The notes beneath the pieces were generated by a model, which was not told where the DNA came from, made no database searches, and was given only the letters and a program-made list of their open reading frames with translations. This document shows, one piece after another, positions 5,963 through 15,175 of a DNA stretch of 35,296 nt (positions are counted from its first letter, which is position 1; every line of letters begins with the position of its first letter). The position numbers were made by a program, and so were the translations under genes. Source of the stretch: Acidobacteriota bacterium (GTDB lineage Bacteria > Acidobacteriota > Vicinamibacteria > Marinacidobacterales > SMYC01); the NCBI GenBank assembly GCA_004356105.1, contig SMYC01000264.1, positions 1-35,296 of the forward strand, in the 5' to 3' direction.

Positions 5963-8815
5963 ATGTTAGACGGTCTTCGCAAACGTTTCGGTAGCCTCAT
6001 TTCCGGTAAGGTCTCGGTAGTCGAGGAGGAGCCTGCCGACGCGCCACAAGAGCTCTCGCCCAAAGAGGAGCAAAAGAAAGGCGCGGTCGAAGCTCTGCTT
6101 CTGGCACGCCGCGAATCCCAGAAACGCGAAGCACGGCTCATCCTCACGGAGCGGATCCACAACCGCGCAGCCATGCTGCTCAACGAAGTCCGCACGGACC
6201 TGCTGCAGAGGGTCCACGGGCGGATCGAGGATGAGAATCAAAGTGAATCCTTGCACAGTCTTCTACAGGTAACGCTCGATCCGGCTTTCACGACTCGCCT
6301 CGATGCCGAAATCGACGAGCTGACGCAAAAGATGCTCGAGACGTTGAAGTCAGACCTCGCGGGCGAGCCCGACGCCGCGCAATTATTCCCTAGTTCCGCT
6401 GGCTTCATCACAGAGCTCCGAAAGTATCGAGACGGGATTCTCCGCAAACATCTTCTCCAGCAGATCGAAGTTCTAGCCCTCCCGACTTCGGCGCAAGCGC
6501 TCCCTCTCGAACCCGGCGATGCGCAAGTGCTGATGGAACGGATCGCCGAATATTGGGTGAGCTGCCGTGACGCGCTGGACAAATTCTTTCGCTCTGTCGA
6601 GATGGTGCTCTTGTCTGGCGCGCGAAGCGAGATTCGGCTCGACCCCGATCTCATTCGGAGCCGGCTCGTCGCGGCGCAATACCGCAACGGCTATAAGGTG
6701 CTCGATGAACGGTTCCGACAGCTTTACAGCGAGATCGCTCAGCTCCAGATGAGCAAGGAGCCCACGGAGAACGAACATGCGGCGCTCGACCGACGGGTCG
6801 TTAGCGAGGTTATCGTACCTTTGGCTTACTTCATCAGGGAGCGCCCCGAGCCCGAGCCTCGGGAAGCCCTCGCGAGCCGCGCGGAGCTATTCCGCGATAT
6901 CGTCGATAGAGTCGTCGCGATACCGGAGCCGATGAATCAGACCGCCGAAGCGATCAAACCCGTACTTCGAAAAAGCGTGGAACATGCGCGCCCACTCCTG
7001 CAGGACTATTCCTACCTGCGCACCGTTTTCGAAAGCTTGAATCCCGCCGCCATCCATCGCACGACGGCCCTTCTCAAAGTGTTCGAGACCCTCGTGCAGT
7101 CCGAGCTCGATGAAGATTCTCTCGAGACCCTCGAGAACGTCATCCGCTTGAATCGCGCTCAGTACCGACTGCTCCAGCAGCTCGAAACAGAATACGCCGC
7201 GAGTCTGCCGCGTTTACAGCCTCTAGACCGTGTCGATGACCAAAGCGCCACTGTGGTCGCGGACGCCATCGAGCAAGCCGCGCCACCTGCGGAGCTCATG
7301 GAAGATATGTTCACCGTGCTCGGTTATTTGACGCTGCCTGACGCCTTGCCCGAGAACCAAACGCAACTCTTGCGGCGCATCGCGACGCTCACGCTCACCC
7401 CAGATGAGCTCGGATCACAATACGCGCTCTACCGGGACAAAGCGACAACGACCGAGGACCGTGCCCGCATCGCACGAGCACTCTTCGAACGCCTCGGACC
7501 GAGCGCCCTCGGACATGATGAGCGCCAGGCGCGCCTCCAGGCATCCCCCCTGCCGATCGATCTTGGAAAAGCGCTCACGGCCATCGGCTACCGGCCCGAC
7601 GACAAAGATAGGCTAACGGTTTTCAAAGAGGAAGTGCGTAGCGCAGTCGAAGACGGCGACACCAAAAAGCTCGCCAAGGCGTTACGGGACATCAAGGAGC
7701 TGAAAAGTGCGGTCGAGCGCGAGCGTATCGAGCTCGGCGCGACGGGCACGGACGGTGATCCCTATTTTGTCGAGATCTGGCTCACGGAGTCGGGCGCTAT
7801 GGTTGGGCTGATTTTCTTTCAGGAAGAGGGTTTCGGACCGGGTCCAGTCGAGACCATGAAGCTCGATCCGGGCAAAGGCAACCGCAAAGAAGCCGAAGAA
7901 AAGCTCAGGCGCCAGCTCAAGAATCAATCTCTGATCTATCAAACGTTTTACAGGTTATTCGCGCATCCCGAGCTTCTTAGCAAAGACCAGCGCCGCACGC
8001 TTCCTTCTTTCGTCAAGAAGCTCTACGAACCGGTCGAGCCGAACCGCCATCTGCTGCTGTCGCGCGTGCGTTACGCAAAAGAGCTCGTGGTGCTCCTCGA
8101 TTCGTTCGTCGAGCTCATCGTGAACAGCAATAGCTCAGCAGCTAGCGAAGGCAAGGCCGCGCGGCAGGTGCTCGGTGGGCTGTCGAAGAAAATCACCGAG
8201 CTCATAGCCTCGACGGAAAAAGCTCGCGATCACGCCGAACTTTCCCGAATCTTGAAAGAGTACGACCGGGCACTCAAATATCTGAACACTGCCGTCGTCC
8301 ACTCGGTGAACCCGTGGCTCGAGCGGCAAACCGCCGAGCTATCGACCGAGTTCGTGTTTCGCCAAGAAGAAGTGCTCGAGACGGTACGCGAGTACACAGC
8401 GCTTCACGGCATCGACTGGGAGCGCGACGTCGAAAGCTTCGAGACGCACGGTATTCGAGGGACGTTAGGCTGCCGTTCGCTCATGCGTCTGGCGGATGGG
8501 TCGTCGAAAGTCGTCCTCTTGAACTATCACCGGCGGCGCCAAGCGTGGCAGGTGCGCTATCTCGGGCCACGCGTCACCGACGTCGTGCGCGACGCGCTTC
8601 GAAAAAAGGGGAAACGCCTTCCCGACGACTATGACGAGAAGCGTGAGCAGCCGACGTTCAGCCTCGATGAACAATCTTGTCGGTTCTTCATGCTCAAGCG
8701 CGACGTCGCGCGGGTGGAAGCCACGCTCGTGCTCGATGGAGATCGCGACGAAAACCCATGGGACGTCGTTTTTCTAAAATACAACGACGAGGTTCTCGTC
8801 GATCACACGGCGTAA
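5963..8815 (+). CDS. Large uncharacterised cytoplasmic protein (950 residues)
   Basis: I do not recognise this family. The frame is long, clean and has GC-rich third-position codon use, so it is a real gene. No signal peptide or membrane segment is visible. The N-terminus is an amphipathic helix (MLDGLRKRFGSLISGK) followed by an acidic linker. The bulk is charged alpha-helix with coiled-coil-like Glu/Lys/Arg/Leu stretches, for example at residues 40-110 and 730-800. A beta-rich patch near residue 610 (YFVEIWLTESGAMVGLIFFQ) and another toward residues 850-950 (SKVVLLNYHRRRQAWQVRYL) may be folded domains. No catalytic motif or Walker box is seen. ATG at 5963 is chosen; GTG at 5918 is possible. 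A TAAAAT box sits at about 5890. It is divergent from tRNA-Glu and 37 bases upstream of the next gene. Confidence 0.75.
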   Translation: MLDGLRKRFGSLISGKVSVVEEEPADAPQELSPKEEQKKGAVEALLLARRESQKREARLILTERIHNRAAMLLNEVRTDLLQRVHGRIEDENQSESLHSLLQVTLDPAFTTRLDAEIDELTQKMLETLKSDLAGEPDAAQLFPSSAGFITELRKYRDGILRKHLLQQIEVLALPTSAQALPLEPGDAQVLMERIAEYWVSCRDALDKFFRSVEMVLLSGARSEIRLDPDLIRSRLVAAQYRNGYKVLDERFRQLYSEIAQLQMSKEPTENEHAALDRRVVSEVIVPLAYFIRERPEPEPREALASRAELFRDIVDRVVAIPEPMNQTAEAIKPVLRKSVEHARPLLQDYSYLRTVFESLNPAAIHRTTALLKVFETLVQSELDEDSLETLENVIRLNRAQYRLLQQLETEYAASLPRLQPLDRVDDQSATVVADAIEQAAPPAELMEDMFTVLGYLTLPDALPENQTQLLRRIATLTLTPDELGSQYALYRDKATTTEDRARIARALFERLGPSALGHDERQARLQASPLPIDLGKALTAIGYRPDDKDRLTVFKEEVRSAVEDGDTKKLAKALRDIKELKSAVERERIELGATGTDGDPYFVEIWLTESGAMVGLIFFQEEGFGPGPVETMKLDPGKGNRKEAEEKLRRQLKNQSLIYQTFYRLFAHPELLSKDQRRTLPSFVKKLYEPVEPNRHLLLSRVRYAKELVVLLDSFVELIVNSNSSAASEGKAARQVLGGLSKKITELIASTEKARDHAELSRILKEYDRALKYLNTAVVHSVNPWLERQTAELSTEFVFRQEEVLETVREYTALHGIDWERDVESFETHGIRGTLGCRSLMRLADGSSKVVLLNYHRRRQAWQVRYLGPRVTDVVRDALRKKGKRLPDDYDEKREQPTFSLDEQSCRFFMLKRDVARVEATLVLDGDRDENPWDVVFLKYNDEVLVDHTA

Positions 8816-8852
8816 CCTTGCTTAACGGTACCGTCCTGGCTTAAGCTCCGTC

Positions 8853-11426
8853 GTGTCGCAAAGGCGCGCTCTGCTTCTCCTGACATTCTTTATCAGCGGA
8901 CTCGCGGCTCTAATTTTCGAGCTTGCATGGACGCGACTTCTTCTACTCTCCATGGGAACGACGGCCACGGCCGTCGGTATCGTGCTCGGCGCCTTCATGA
9001 GCGGGATGGCGATCGGAAGCGCTTTGAGCGGACATCCTCGCTTGGAGAAGCTCCACCCCATCTTGACCTTCGCCGCGCTCGAAGCGTTTATCGGAATCTA
9101 CGCGCTCGCGTCACCGACGATTCTCGGTGCTGTTGGCAGTGTCTCCGGCCAAGAGCTTCGCTTTTTTTTCGCAGTCGTGTCTTTGCTACCTGCAACGGTG
9201 GCCATGGGAGCTTCGCTCCCGGTGCTCGTGCGCGCTCTTTCCGCTTCCTCCGCTTCCGGTGATACGATCGCCGTGAGCCTGGGGACACTCTACACAGCCA
9301 ATACGGCGGGCGCGGTGCTGGGACCGCTGCTCGCGATCTTTTGGTTCTTCCCGAGCGTCGGTCTCACGGCGACACTCTGGGTCGGCGCCGGCCTCGATTT
9401 TCTCGTCGCGACGACGCTCGTCCTGGCCCATCGTCGTTTTCGACCGCCGCCCGTGCACGCCGTTGAAGGGAAGGAGAGCCCCGTGTCGTGGCTCGTGCTC
9501 GCCACCGTCGCGATCTCGGGTGCGAGCGCCATGGTGTACGAGGTCGCTTGGGCACGCACGCTTTCGATGGTCTATGGCTCTTCGATCTACGGCGTGTCGA
9601 TCATGCTGTCGACATTCCTGCTCGGCATTGCTCTGGGTGCCGGGCTCGCGTCCTATCTTCTCCACCGCCATCCGACCGCGCATCCACTGCCACGACTGTC
9701 CAAGACCCTCGTGGCCTCGGCCACGCTCGCATTCTTTAGCCTCATCATCGCGAGGAGCCTCCCGTTTCTCTTCCTGAATTTCTACACGTCGCTCGAGGCC
9801 CGCGAGGGTACGCTTTTCTTGTCGCAGTTCATCATCGCGGCGCTGCTCATCCTCCCGTCGACCATAGCGCTCGGGGCCACGCTCCCGCTCGCCGCCGATG
9901 CCCTCCCCAAACCACGGAGGAGCGCCCACGTCGCCAAGCTCTATAGTTGGAACCTCATCGGCTCGGCGGCCGGCGCTTTCACCGCCTCGGTTGTGCTCCT
10001 TGCGAGCTTAGGCGTCGAGTTCACGATACGCGGCGCCGCCGTCAGCGCTCTCGGCATGGCCATCTTGCTTCTCGCGCGCTCCGGCCGGTTCTCCGTCCCG
10101 ACCGCTGCGATGGCAGGCTCTTTCATTCTCATCATCCTCGCGCTCGATCCGAGCGGCGCGCGCCTAGTGAAAAGTTTCGGCGTCTATAGCGGTGCACAAA
10201 CCTATGCGAGCTATGAGATTGGACAGCTGCGCGACATCGTCGCGAGCCACGAGCTGCTTTATTATCGCGACGGCCCGACAGCGACGGTCGCCGTGCAACA
10301 AATCGAGAACTTTCGTCTTCTGAAGATCAACGGCAAGACAGACGCTTCGAACGGGCCAGGTGACGTCGCGACGCAACTTCTTCTCGGCCATCTTCCGTTT
10401 CTCCTGAAGGACGCGAAGCGGGTCGGCGTGATCGGCTGGGGAAGCGGCATGACCGTCGGCGCCGTCTTGCGCCATCCGGTTGAGCTTGTCCATGCGTTCG
10501 AGATCGAGCCGGCCGTCATCGAAGCGTCGCGTTTCTTCGAGCCCTTGAATGGGCAACCCCTCGACGACGAGCGCCTCGAGCTCGTTCTCGGCGACGCGCG
10601 CAATCAGCTACGGCGCGGCGAAACGACCTACGACGTCATCATCTCAGAGCCTTCGAATCCGTGGATCACTGGCGTTTCCAATCTCTTCACGAAAGACTTC
10701 TTCGAGATCGCCGCCAAGCGGCTCGAGCCCGACGGCCTCTTTTGCCAGTGGTTTCACCTCTACGGCATGTCCGAGGAGTTGACGCGCTCGCTCATCGCGA
10801 CGTTCCGCCAAGTCTTTCCACACGTCATCGCGTTTCAGGATCGCGACCTCATTCTAATCGGCGGCCGCAACCCTCTCGAGCTCTCGCTCGATCGGCTCGA
10901 CGCGCTCTATCGCAACCCGGAGATCCAACAGAGCCTGACTCTCGCGCAGATGCAATATCCGAGCGACGTCCTCGCGAGCATGACGCTCGACGCCAAAGGC
11001 ACGGCGGCGTTCTCGGATGGCACGAGGCTCAACACTGACGACAACATGTATCTCGAGCTTCAGGCGCCGCGCTCCCTCTATCGGAACGACATCGAGGCGA
11101 TCCTCACTGCCATGCGCAAGCATCCTCCCGATGTCCTCGCACACCTCACCGATGTGGGATCCGAGGCCAAAGTTCGGATCGAGCTCGCGGCGTCCTACTT
11201 CACCGCGGAGCGGCTCGATGAAGCACTCGTGCAAACGGAAGAGGCCGTCGCGATCGAATCGTCTTTCGAGGGGCAGAAGCTGCGGGGCCAAATTCTGCAA
11301 CAGCTCGGGCGTGACGACGAGGCGAAGGCGGCACTGCAGCACGCGCTCGAGGCGGGCGGCGACGATGCAGGGCGCCGCTTCGTAGAAGCGATGCTGCGCG
11401 CGCTCGACTCTCCCGTGGGTCATTAG
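8853..11426 (+). CDS. Spermidine-synthase-like protein with membrane domain and TPR tail
   Basis: A three-part, 857-residue protein. Residues 1-430 are a dozen or so hydrophobic segments in two similar halves, each starting with an SGxAALxFELAWxR/SGASAMVYEVAWAR-type motif. Residues 470-740 are a Rossmann SAM-binding domain of the spermidine synthase superfamily (VGVIGWGSGMTVGAVL near 525, HAFEIEPAVIEASRFF, LVLGDARNQL, then EPSNPWITGVSNLFT near 598). Residues 770-850 look like TPR helices. Classical aminopropyltransferases use an Asp in a DSSDP-like motif; here it is SEPSNP, so true polyamine synthesis is doubtful. Membrane-fused relatives are common in Acidobacteriota, with unknown substrate. 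GTG at 8853 is the only sensible start; no strong ribosome binding site is seen. Confidence 0.85.
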   Translation: MSQRRALLLLTFFISGLAALIFELAWTRLLLLSMGTTATAVGIVLGAFMSGMAIGSALSGHPRLEKLHPILTFAALEAFIGIYALASPTILGAVGSVSGQELRFFFAVVSLLPATVAMGASLPVLVRALSASSASGDTIAVSLGTLYTANTAGAVLGPLLAIFWFFPSVGLTATLWVGAGLDFLVATTLVLAHRRFRPPPVHAVEGKESPVSWLVLATVAISGASAMVYEVAWARTLSMVYGSSIYGVSIMLSTFLLGIALGAGLASYLLHRHPTAHPLPRLSKTLVASATLAFFSLIIARSLPFLFLNFYTSLEAREGTLFLSQFIIAALLILPSTIALGATLPLAADALPKPRRSAHVAKLYSWNLIGSAAGAFTASVVLLASLGVEFTIRGAAVSALGMAILLLARSGRFSVPTAAMAGSFILIILALDPSGARLVKSFGVYSGAQTYASYEIGQLRDIVASHELLYYRDGPTATVAVQQIENFRLLKINGKTDASNGPGDVATQLLLGHLPFLLKDAKRVGVIGWGSGMTVGAVLRHPVELVHAFEIEPAVIEASRFFEPLNGQPLDDERLELVLGDARNQLRRGETTYDVIISEPSNPWITGVSNLFTKDFFEIAAKRLEPDGLFCQWFHLYGMSEELTRSLIATFRQVFPHVIAFQDRDLILIGGRNPLELSLDRLDALYRNPEIQQSLTLAQMQYPSDVLASMTLDAKGTAAFSDGTRLNTDDNMYLELQAPRSLYRNDIEAILTAMRKHPPDVLAHLTDVGSEAKVRIELAASYFTAERLDEALVQTEEAVAIESSFEGQKLRGQILQQLGRDDEAKAALQHALEAGGDDAGRRFVEAMLRALDSPVGH

Positions 11427-11535
11427 GGGCCCTTAGCGTCCCGGCCAAGCGGGAGCTATTCGCTGCTCGGCGCGGCGTCCTCGTAAGCGGAGTGCTGCGG
11501 TAGTCCTAGACCTAGCCACCCGGGGCGCCGGCATG

Positions 11536-11544
11536 TGCTATTTT
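11536..11544 (+). promoter_or_regulatory. Extended -10 element upstream of the Asp-box gene
   Basis: TGCTATTTT (TG at 11536-11537, hexamer 11539-11544) fits an extended -10. No good -35 is visible. The predicted start near 11551 favours the ATG at 11561 with a very short leader. Confidence 0.35.
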
Positions 11545-11560
11545 CAAGATGAGGTCGAAC

Positions 11561-14500
11561 ATGAAAGCCAAATGCTGGTTGTCGAGTCTTGTGCTCGTTT
11601 GTGCGAGCGCCGTTGCGACGGAGGCCGCCGGGGCGGTAGATACGTCGCTTTATCAAAGCCTTCGCTACCGGCTCATCGGCCCGTTTCGAGCGAGCCGAAC
11701 CGTCGGCGGCGTGGGCATCCCGACGCAGCCGAACGTGTTCTTCGTCGGCGTGAACAATGGCGGCGTATGGAAGACGGACGACTACGGCCGCACGTGGAGG
11801 CCCATCTTCGACGCCGCACCGACGGGATCGGTCGGCGATCTTGCCGTATCGCCGTCTCATCCGAATGTCATCTATGTCGGCACGGGCGAAGGTCTTCATC
11901 GCCCCGACCTCGGCGTCGGCGACGGGATCTTCAAATCCATCGACGGTGGCGAGACGTGGGAGCATATTGGGCTTTCGGACGTACAACAGGTCGGCCGGCT
12001 CGTCGTACATCCAACGGATCCCGACGTGGTCTTCGTCGCTGGACTCGGGCACCCGTACGGGGCGAACGACGAACGTGGTGTTTTTCGGACCACCGATGGT
12101 GGCGCGAGCTGGGACAAGATCCTCTGGCTCGACCACAACACGGGCGCCACCGTGGTCGAGCTCGACCCGAGCAACCCGCGGACGCTATATGCGGGTCTGT
12201 GGGAGCATCGTGAAGGGCCGTGGGAAAACGCTCGCTTCTCGGGCCCCGGTACCGGTCTGCACAAATCAACGGATGGCGGCGACACGTGGGAGCACTTGAC
12301 GGAAGGTCTTCCATCAGAGAACTGGGGACCGCTTTTCATCGGCATATCACCGAGCGACTCGGACCGGGTATACCTGACCGTCAGCGCGCGCGGCGGAGGG
12401 GGCCTTTTCCGCTCCGACGACGCCGGCGCAAGCTGGACGCAAACTTCCGACGACCCGCGACTCGGCGGTGACGTGCGGGTTCATCCCCAGAATCCCGACA
12501 TCGTGTTTGTCGGAACGATTGCCGCCTATCGATCGGACGATGGAGGCCATACGTGGACGTCGATCAAAGGCGCGCCGGGCGGAGACGACTATCAACGCAT
12601 CTGGATCCATCCGGAAAATGCCGACATCATGCTCTTCACCGCCGACCAGGGAGCCACGATCACGGTGAATGGCGGCCGCACTTGGAGCTCCTGGTACAAC
12701 CAACCGACCGCGCAGCTCTACCACGTATCGACCGACAACCAATTCCCCTATTGGGTGTATGGCGGCCAGCAGGAAAGCGGCGCGATTGGAACGGCGAGCC
12801 GCGGCAATGGCGGCCAGATTTCGTTTCGTGACTGGATGGGCATTGGGGCGGATGAATACGCCTATGTCGCGCCCGATCCGTTGAACTCCGACATTATTTA
12901 CGGAGGGCGCGTGATGCGCTTCGACAAGCGCACCGGGCAGACGCAGAACGTGGCGCCGGAAGCGCTACGCTCAGGAAAGTACCGCTTCGTCCGCACGATG
13001 CCTCTCATGTTCCATCCGGCCGAGCCGAGGATGTTGCTCTTCGCGACCAACGTGCTCTGGAAAACGATGTCCGGCGGCCAGGAATGGGAAATCGTGAGCC
13101 CGGACCTTTCCCGCGAGCAACCCGAAGTCCCGGAGAGTATCGGTGACTTCTATAGGTCCGAATTGGAGACGATGCGGCGCCGCGGCGTGATCTACGCGCT
13201 CGGCCCGTCGCCTCTTGACGCCGATACGATCTGGGCTGGCACGGATGACGGGCTCGTACACGTGACGCGGGATGGCGGCAAGACGTGGCGCGACGTCACA
13301 CCGCCGGAGCTCCGTGCGTGGGACAAAGTCTCTCAAATCGACGCCGGACATTTTGATGTCGACACCGCGTATATCGCCATCAACGCGATTCGGCGCGACG
13401 ACATGCGGCCGCACATCTATCGCACGCATGACGGCGGCGCCACGTGGACGCGTGTCGTGAACGGTCTGCACGAGATAGGCCCCGTCAACGTGGTGCGCGA
13501 GGACCCGAAGCAGGCCGGACTCTTGTTTGCGGGAACGGAACGCGAGACTTACTTCTCGAGCGATGACGGCGACACGTGGCAATCGCTTAGGATGAACATG
13601 CCGGCCTCTTCGATCCGAGACCTCGTCATCCACGAGAACGACCTCGTCATCGGAACCCACGGCCGCTCGATTTGGATCCTCGACAACATCGCGCCGCTGC
13701 GCGCGCTCGCTGATGTAGAAGACGCCGAGCGCGCCTTTCTCTTCGAGCCACCTACGGCAACGCGCGTGCGCTGGAACATGTTTGGCGACACGCCGCTTCC
13801 ACCCGAAGAGCCCGCCGGTGAGAATCCACCGGACGGAGCGATTCTGGACTACGTCCTCACGCAAAGCGCTTCTGAAGTCATGTTGGAAGTCTTGGACGGG
13901 AGTGATGTGATCCGGCGCTACTCGAGCGATGACGCACCTGAAGAGGTGAACCCGACCTCGCTCCGGCACCCGACCTACTGGATTCGTCCGCCGCAGAGTC
14001 TCGCCACCGAGCGCGGACACCATCGTTTCGTCTGGGATCTCCGCCACGCACCTCCGCCACGAAGCAGAAGGTCCTTCGCCATCGCCGCCGTTCACGCGCG
14101 CACCCCCGAAAGTCCGGCCGGCCCGCTCGTCCACCCGGGCACCTACACGATCCGCCTCACGGTCGACGGAATAGTTTCCGAGCGAGAGCTCCATGTTCGC
14201 ATGGATCCTCGGGTCGAGATCAGCGATGAGGCGCTGAGGCTTCAAACCGAGAACACAATGGCGTGCTATCGAGGCTATCTGACGGCACAAGACCTTCGCG
14301 AGGCGATCGAGGCTGCATCGCTCGCGGAAGGGGAACGGGAGGCGTGGAGCATACTTCGCGGCGCACACTTACCCGGCGCCGCCGACACGCTCTACGGCAG
14401 CATTTACGAAACCTCACCCGAAGAAGAGACGGTGACGGGACTCCAGCAGAAGTTTCTCTACATGATGACGCTGCTTCAGCAAGCGGATGCCCGGCCGACC

Positions 14501-14578
14501 GCGCAAGCGATCCGAGCCGTAGAGCAACTTACGGAGATGCTTCAGGCTCTCTCTCGACGCTGGACCGAGATTCGTTAG
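11561..14578 (+). CDS. Secreted Asp-box (BNR/sortilin-like) beta-propeller protein
   Basis: A protein of 1005 residues with a signal peptide (MKAKCWLSSLVLVCASAVAT, cleavage about residue 25). Many Asp-box repeats of the S-x-D-x-G-x-T-W type are visible: TDDYGRTWRPI, SIDGGETWEHI, TTDGGASWDKI, STDGGDTWEHL, SDDGGHTWTSI, TRDGGKTWRDV, THDGGATWTRV and SSDDGDTWQSL. Together they form VPS10/sortilin-like propellers over about residues 30-690. The final 300 residues are a beta-sandwich followed by a helical tail, as in related proteins annotated as glycosyl hydrolases. No glycosidase active site can be named, so binding of extracellular polymers is as likely as hydrolysis. ATG at 11561 is preferred (GAGG 6 bases upstream); ATG at 11549 is in frame. 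Confidence 0.88.
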   Translation: MKAKCWLSSLVLVCASAVATEAAGAVDTSLYQSLRYRLIGPFRASRTVGGVGIPTQPNVFFVGVNNGGVWKTDDYGRTWRPIFDAAPTGSVGDLAVSPSHPNVIYVGTGEGLHRPDLGVGDGIFKSIDGGETWEHIGLSDVQQVGRLVVHPTDPDVVFVAGLGHPYGANDERGVFRTTDGGASWDKILWLDHNTGATVVELDPSNPRTLYAGLWEHREGPWENARFSGPGTGLHKSTDGGDTWEHLTEGLPSENWGPLFIGISPSDSDRVYLTVSARGGGGLFRSDDAGASWTQTSDDPRLGGDVRVHPQNPDIVFVGTIAAYRSDDGGHTWTSIKGAPGGDDYQRIWIHPENADIMLFTADQGATITVNGGRTWSSWYNQPTAQLYHVSTDNQFPYWVYGGQQESGAIGTASRGNGGQISFRDWMGIGADEYAYVAPDPLNSDIIYGGRVMRFDKRTGQTQNVAPEALRSGKYRFVRTMPLMFHPAEPRMLLFATNVLWKTMSGGQEWEIVSPDLSREQPEVPESIGDFYRSELETMRRRGVIYALGPSPLDADTIWAGTDDGLVHVTRDGGKTWRDVTPPELRAWDKVSQIDAGHFDVDTAYIAINAIRRDDMRPHIYRTHDGGATWTRVVNGLHEIGPVNVVREDPKQAGLLFAGTERETYFSSDDGDTWQSLRMNMPASSIRDLVIHENDLVIGTHGRSIWILDNIAPLRALADVEDAERAFLFEPPTATRVRWNMFGDTPLPPEEPAGENPPDGAILDYVLTQSASEVMLEVLDGSDVIRRYSSDDAPEEVNPTSLRHPTYWIRPPQSLATERGHHRFVWDLRHAPPPRSRRSFAIAAVHARTPESPAGPLVHPGTYTIRLTVDGIVSERELHVRMDPRVEISDEALRLQTENTMACYRGYLTAQDLREAIEAASLAEGEREAWSILRGAHLPGAADTLYGSIYETSPEEETVTGLQQKFLYMMTLLQQADARPTAQAIRAVEQLTEMLQALSRRWTEIR

Positions 14579-14591
14579 CTGGAAAGGTCGC

Positions 14592-14619
14592 TTCGACCCT
14601 ATGGGATATCGGCTAAAAT
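14592..14619 (+). promoter_or_regulatory. Sigma70-type promoter of the small-protein gene
   Basis: TTCGAC (14592-14597), a 16-base spacer, and TAAAAT (14614-14619). The first in-frame ATG (14618) lies inside the -10 box, so the second ATG (14630) is the likely start, leaving almost no leader. Confidence 0.55.
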
Positions 14620-14629
14620 GGAACATATC

Positions 14630-14908
14630 ATGAGCGATGGGACACGCAGTCGGGCGGCGCGTGAGAGAGCGCGGAAACGTCGTGACTGGCCCGTACGGGT
14701 ATTTCGATTGGGCATGGAGCCCGGCGATGACTTGTCCGCTAGTACGACCGTCGACGAGCGGCTCGCAATGATGTGGCCGCTCGCGGTCGAAGCATGGACG
14801 TTGAGTGGGCGAACGCTTCCGGACTACGACCGCAAGAATATACCTGGACGCCTCATCGAAATGTACCGCCAAAACGACGTCCCTCCTGACGACAGTGCCT
14901 CTTCGTAA
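14630..14908 (+). CDS. Small basic protein, partner of nucleotidyltransferase
   Basis: A 92-residue protein with an arginine-rich N-terminus (SRAARERARKRRDW), then VFRLGMEPGDDLSASTTVDE and RLAMMWPLAVEAWTL, ending in LPDYDRKNIPGRLI. From recall, short proteins with this EPGDDLSxxTTxxERLAMMWPL pattern are often found directly upstream of MNT/AbiEii-type nucleotidyltransferases in environmental bacteria, and here too a nucleotidyltransferase frame starts 14 bases before this gene ends. The function is unknown; an antitoxin-like partner role is possible but is inference. The partner downstream is truncated, so the module may no longer be functional. The start is set at 14630 from the promoter position. 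Confidence 0.65.
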   Translation: MSDGTRSRAARERARKRRDWPVRVFRLGMEPGDDLSASTTVDERLAMMWPLAVEAWTLSGRTLPDYDRKNIPGRLIEMYRQNDVPPDDSASS

Positions 14909-15175
14909 TCTGAACGACGACTTCCGGGATTTGCTCCTGGAATTTGTCGACGCAGGCGTCGAGTTCGTCATCGTGGGCGCCTACGCTGTGGCCTATCACG
15001 GCGTGCCGCGAGCGACTGGAGACATCGATGTTTTCGTGCGGGCGAGTCGCGCGAATACGCAGCGCGTGTTCGATGGACTCGCCTCATTCGGAGCGCCGCT
15101 GGACAGCGCGGGTGTCACCGCGATGGACTTCGAGAGGCCAGGTATCGTTTATCAGATAGGGCAACCGCATCAGAT
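14895..15175 (+). pseudogene. Nucleotidyltransferase (MNT/AbiEii-like), 3' truncated
   Basis: From GTG 14895, PLRNLNDDFRDLLLEFVDAG leads into the nucleotidyltransferase core: VEFVIVGAYAVAYHGVPRAT, then GDIDVFVRASRANTQRVFDG, with the GxYAVxxHG and TxDIDVFV motifs that hold the metal-binding acids. Homology stops after IVYQIGQPHQ, near 15170, at about 92 residues, where about 50-80 more would be expected. Beyond this the frame stays open to 15434 only because it runs antisense through a propeller pseudogene on the other strand. The junction at about 15170-15180 therefore marks a deletion or recombination endpoint. Translation would overlap the upstream small gene by 14 bases. Confidence 0.7.

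Noticed and set aside
11439..11454. Short hairpin TCCCG/CGGGA after the spermidine-synthase-like gene
   Set aside because: Only 5 bp and no T tract on either side; too weak to call a terminator.
12971..14368. 465-residue open frame antisense to the Asp-box protein
   Set aside because: The plus strand has clear Asp-box repeats throughout; the antisense text is Arg-rich and matches nothing, typical of GC-rich shadow frames.
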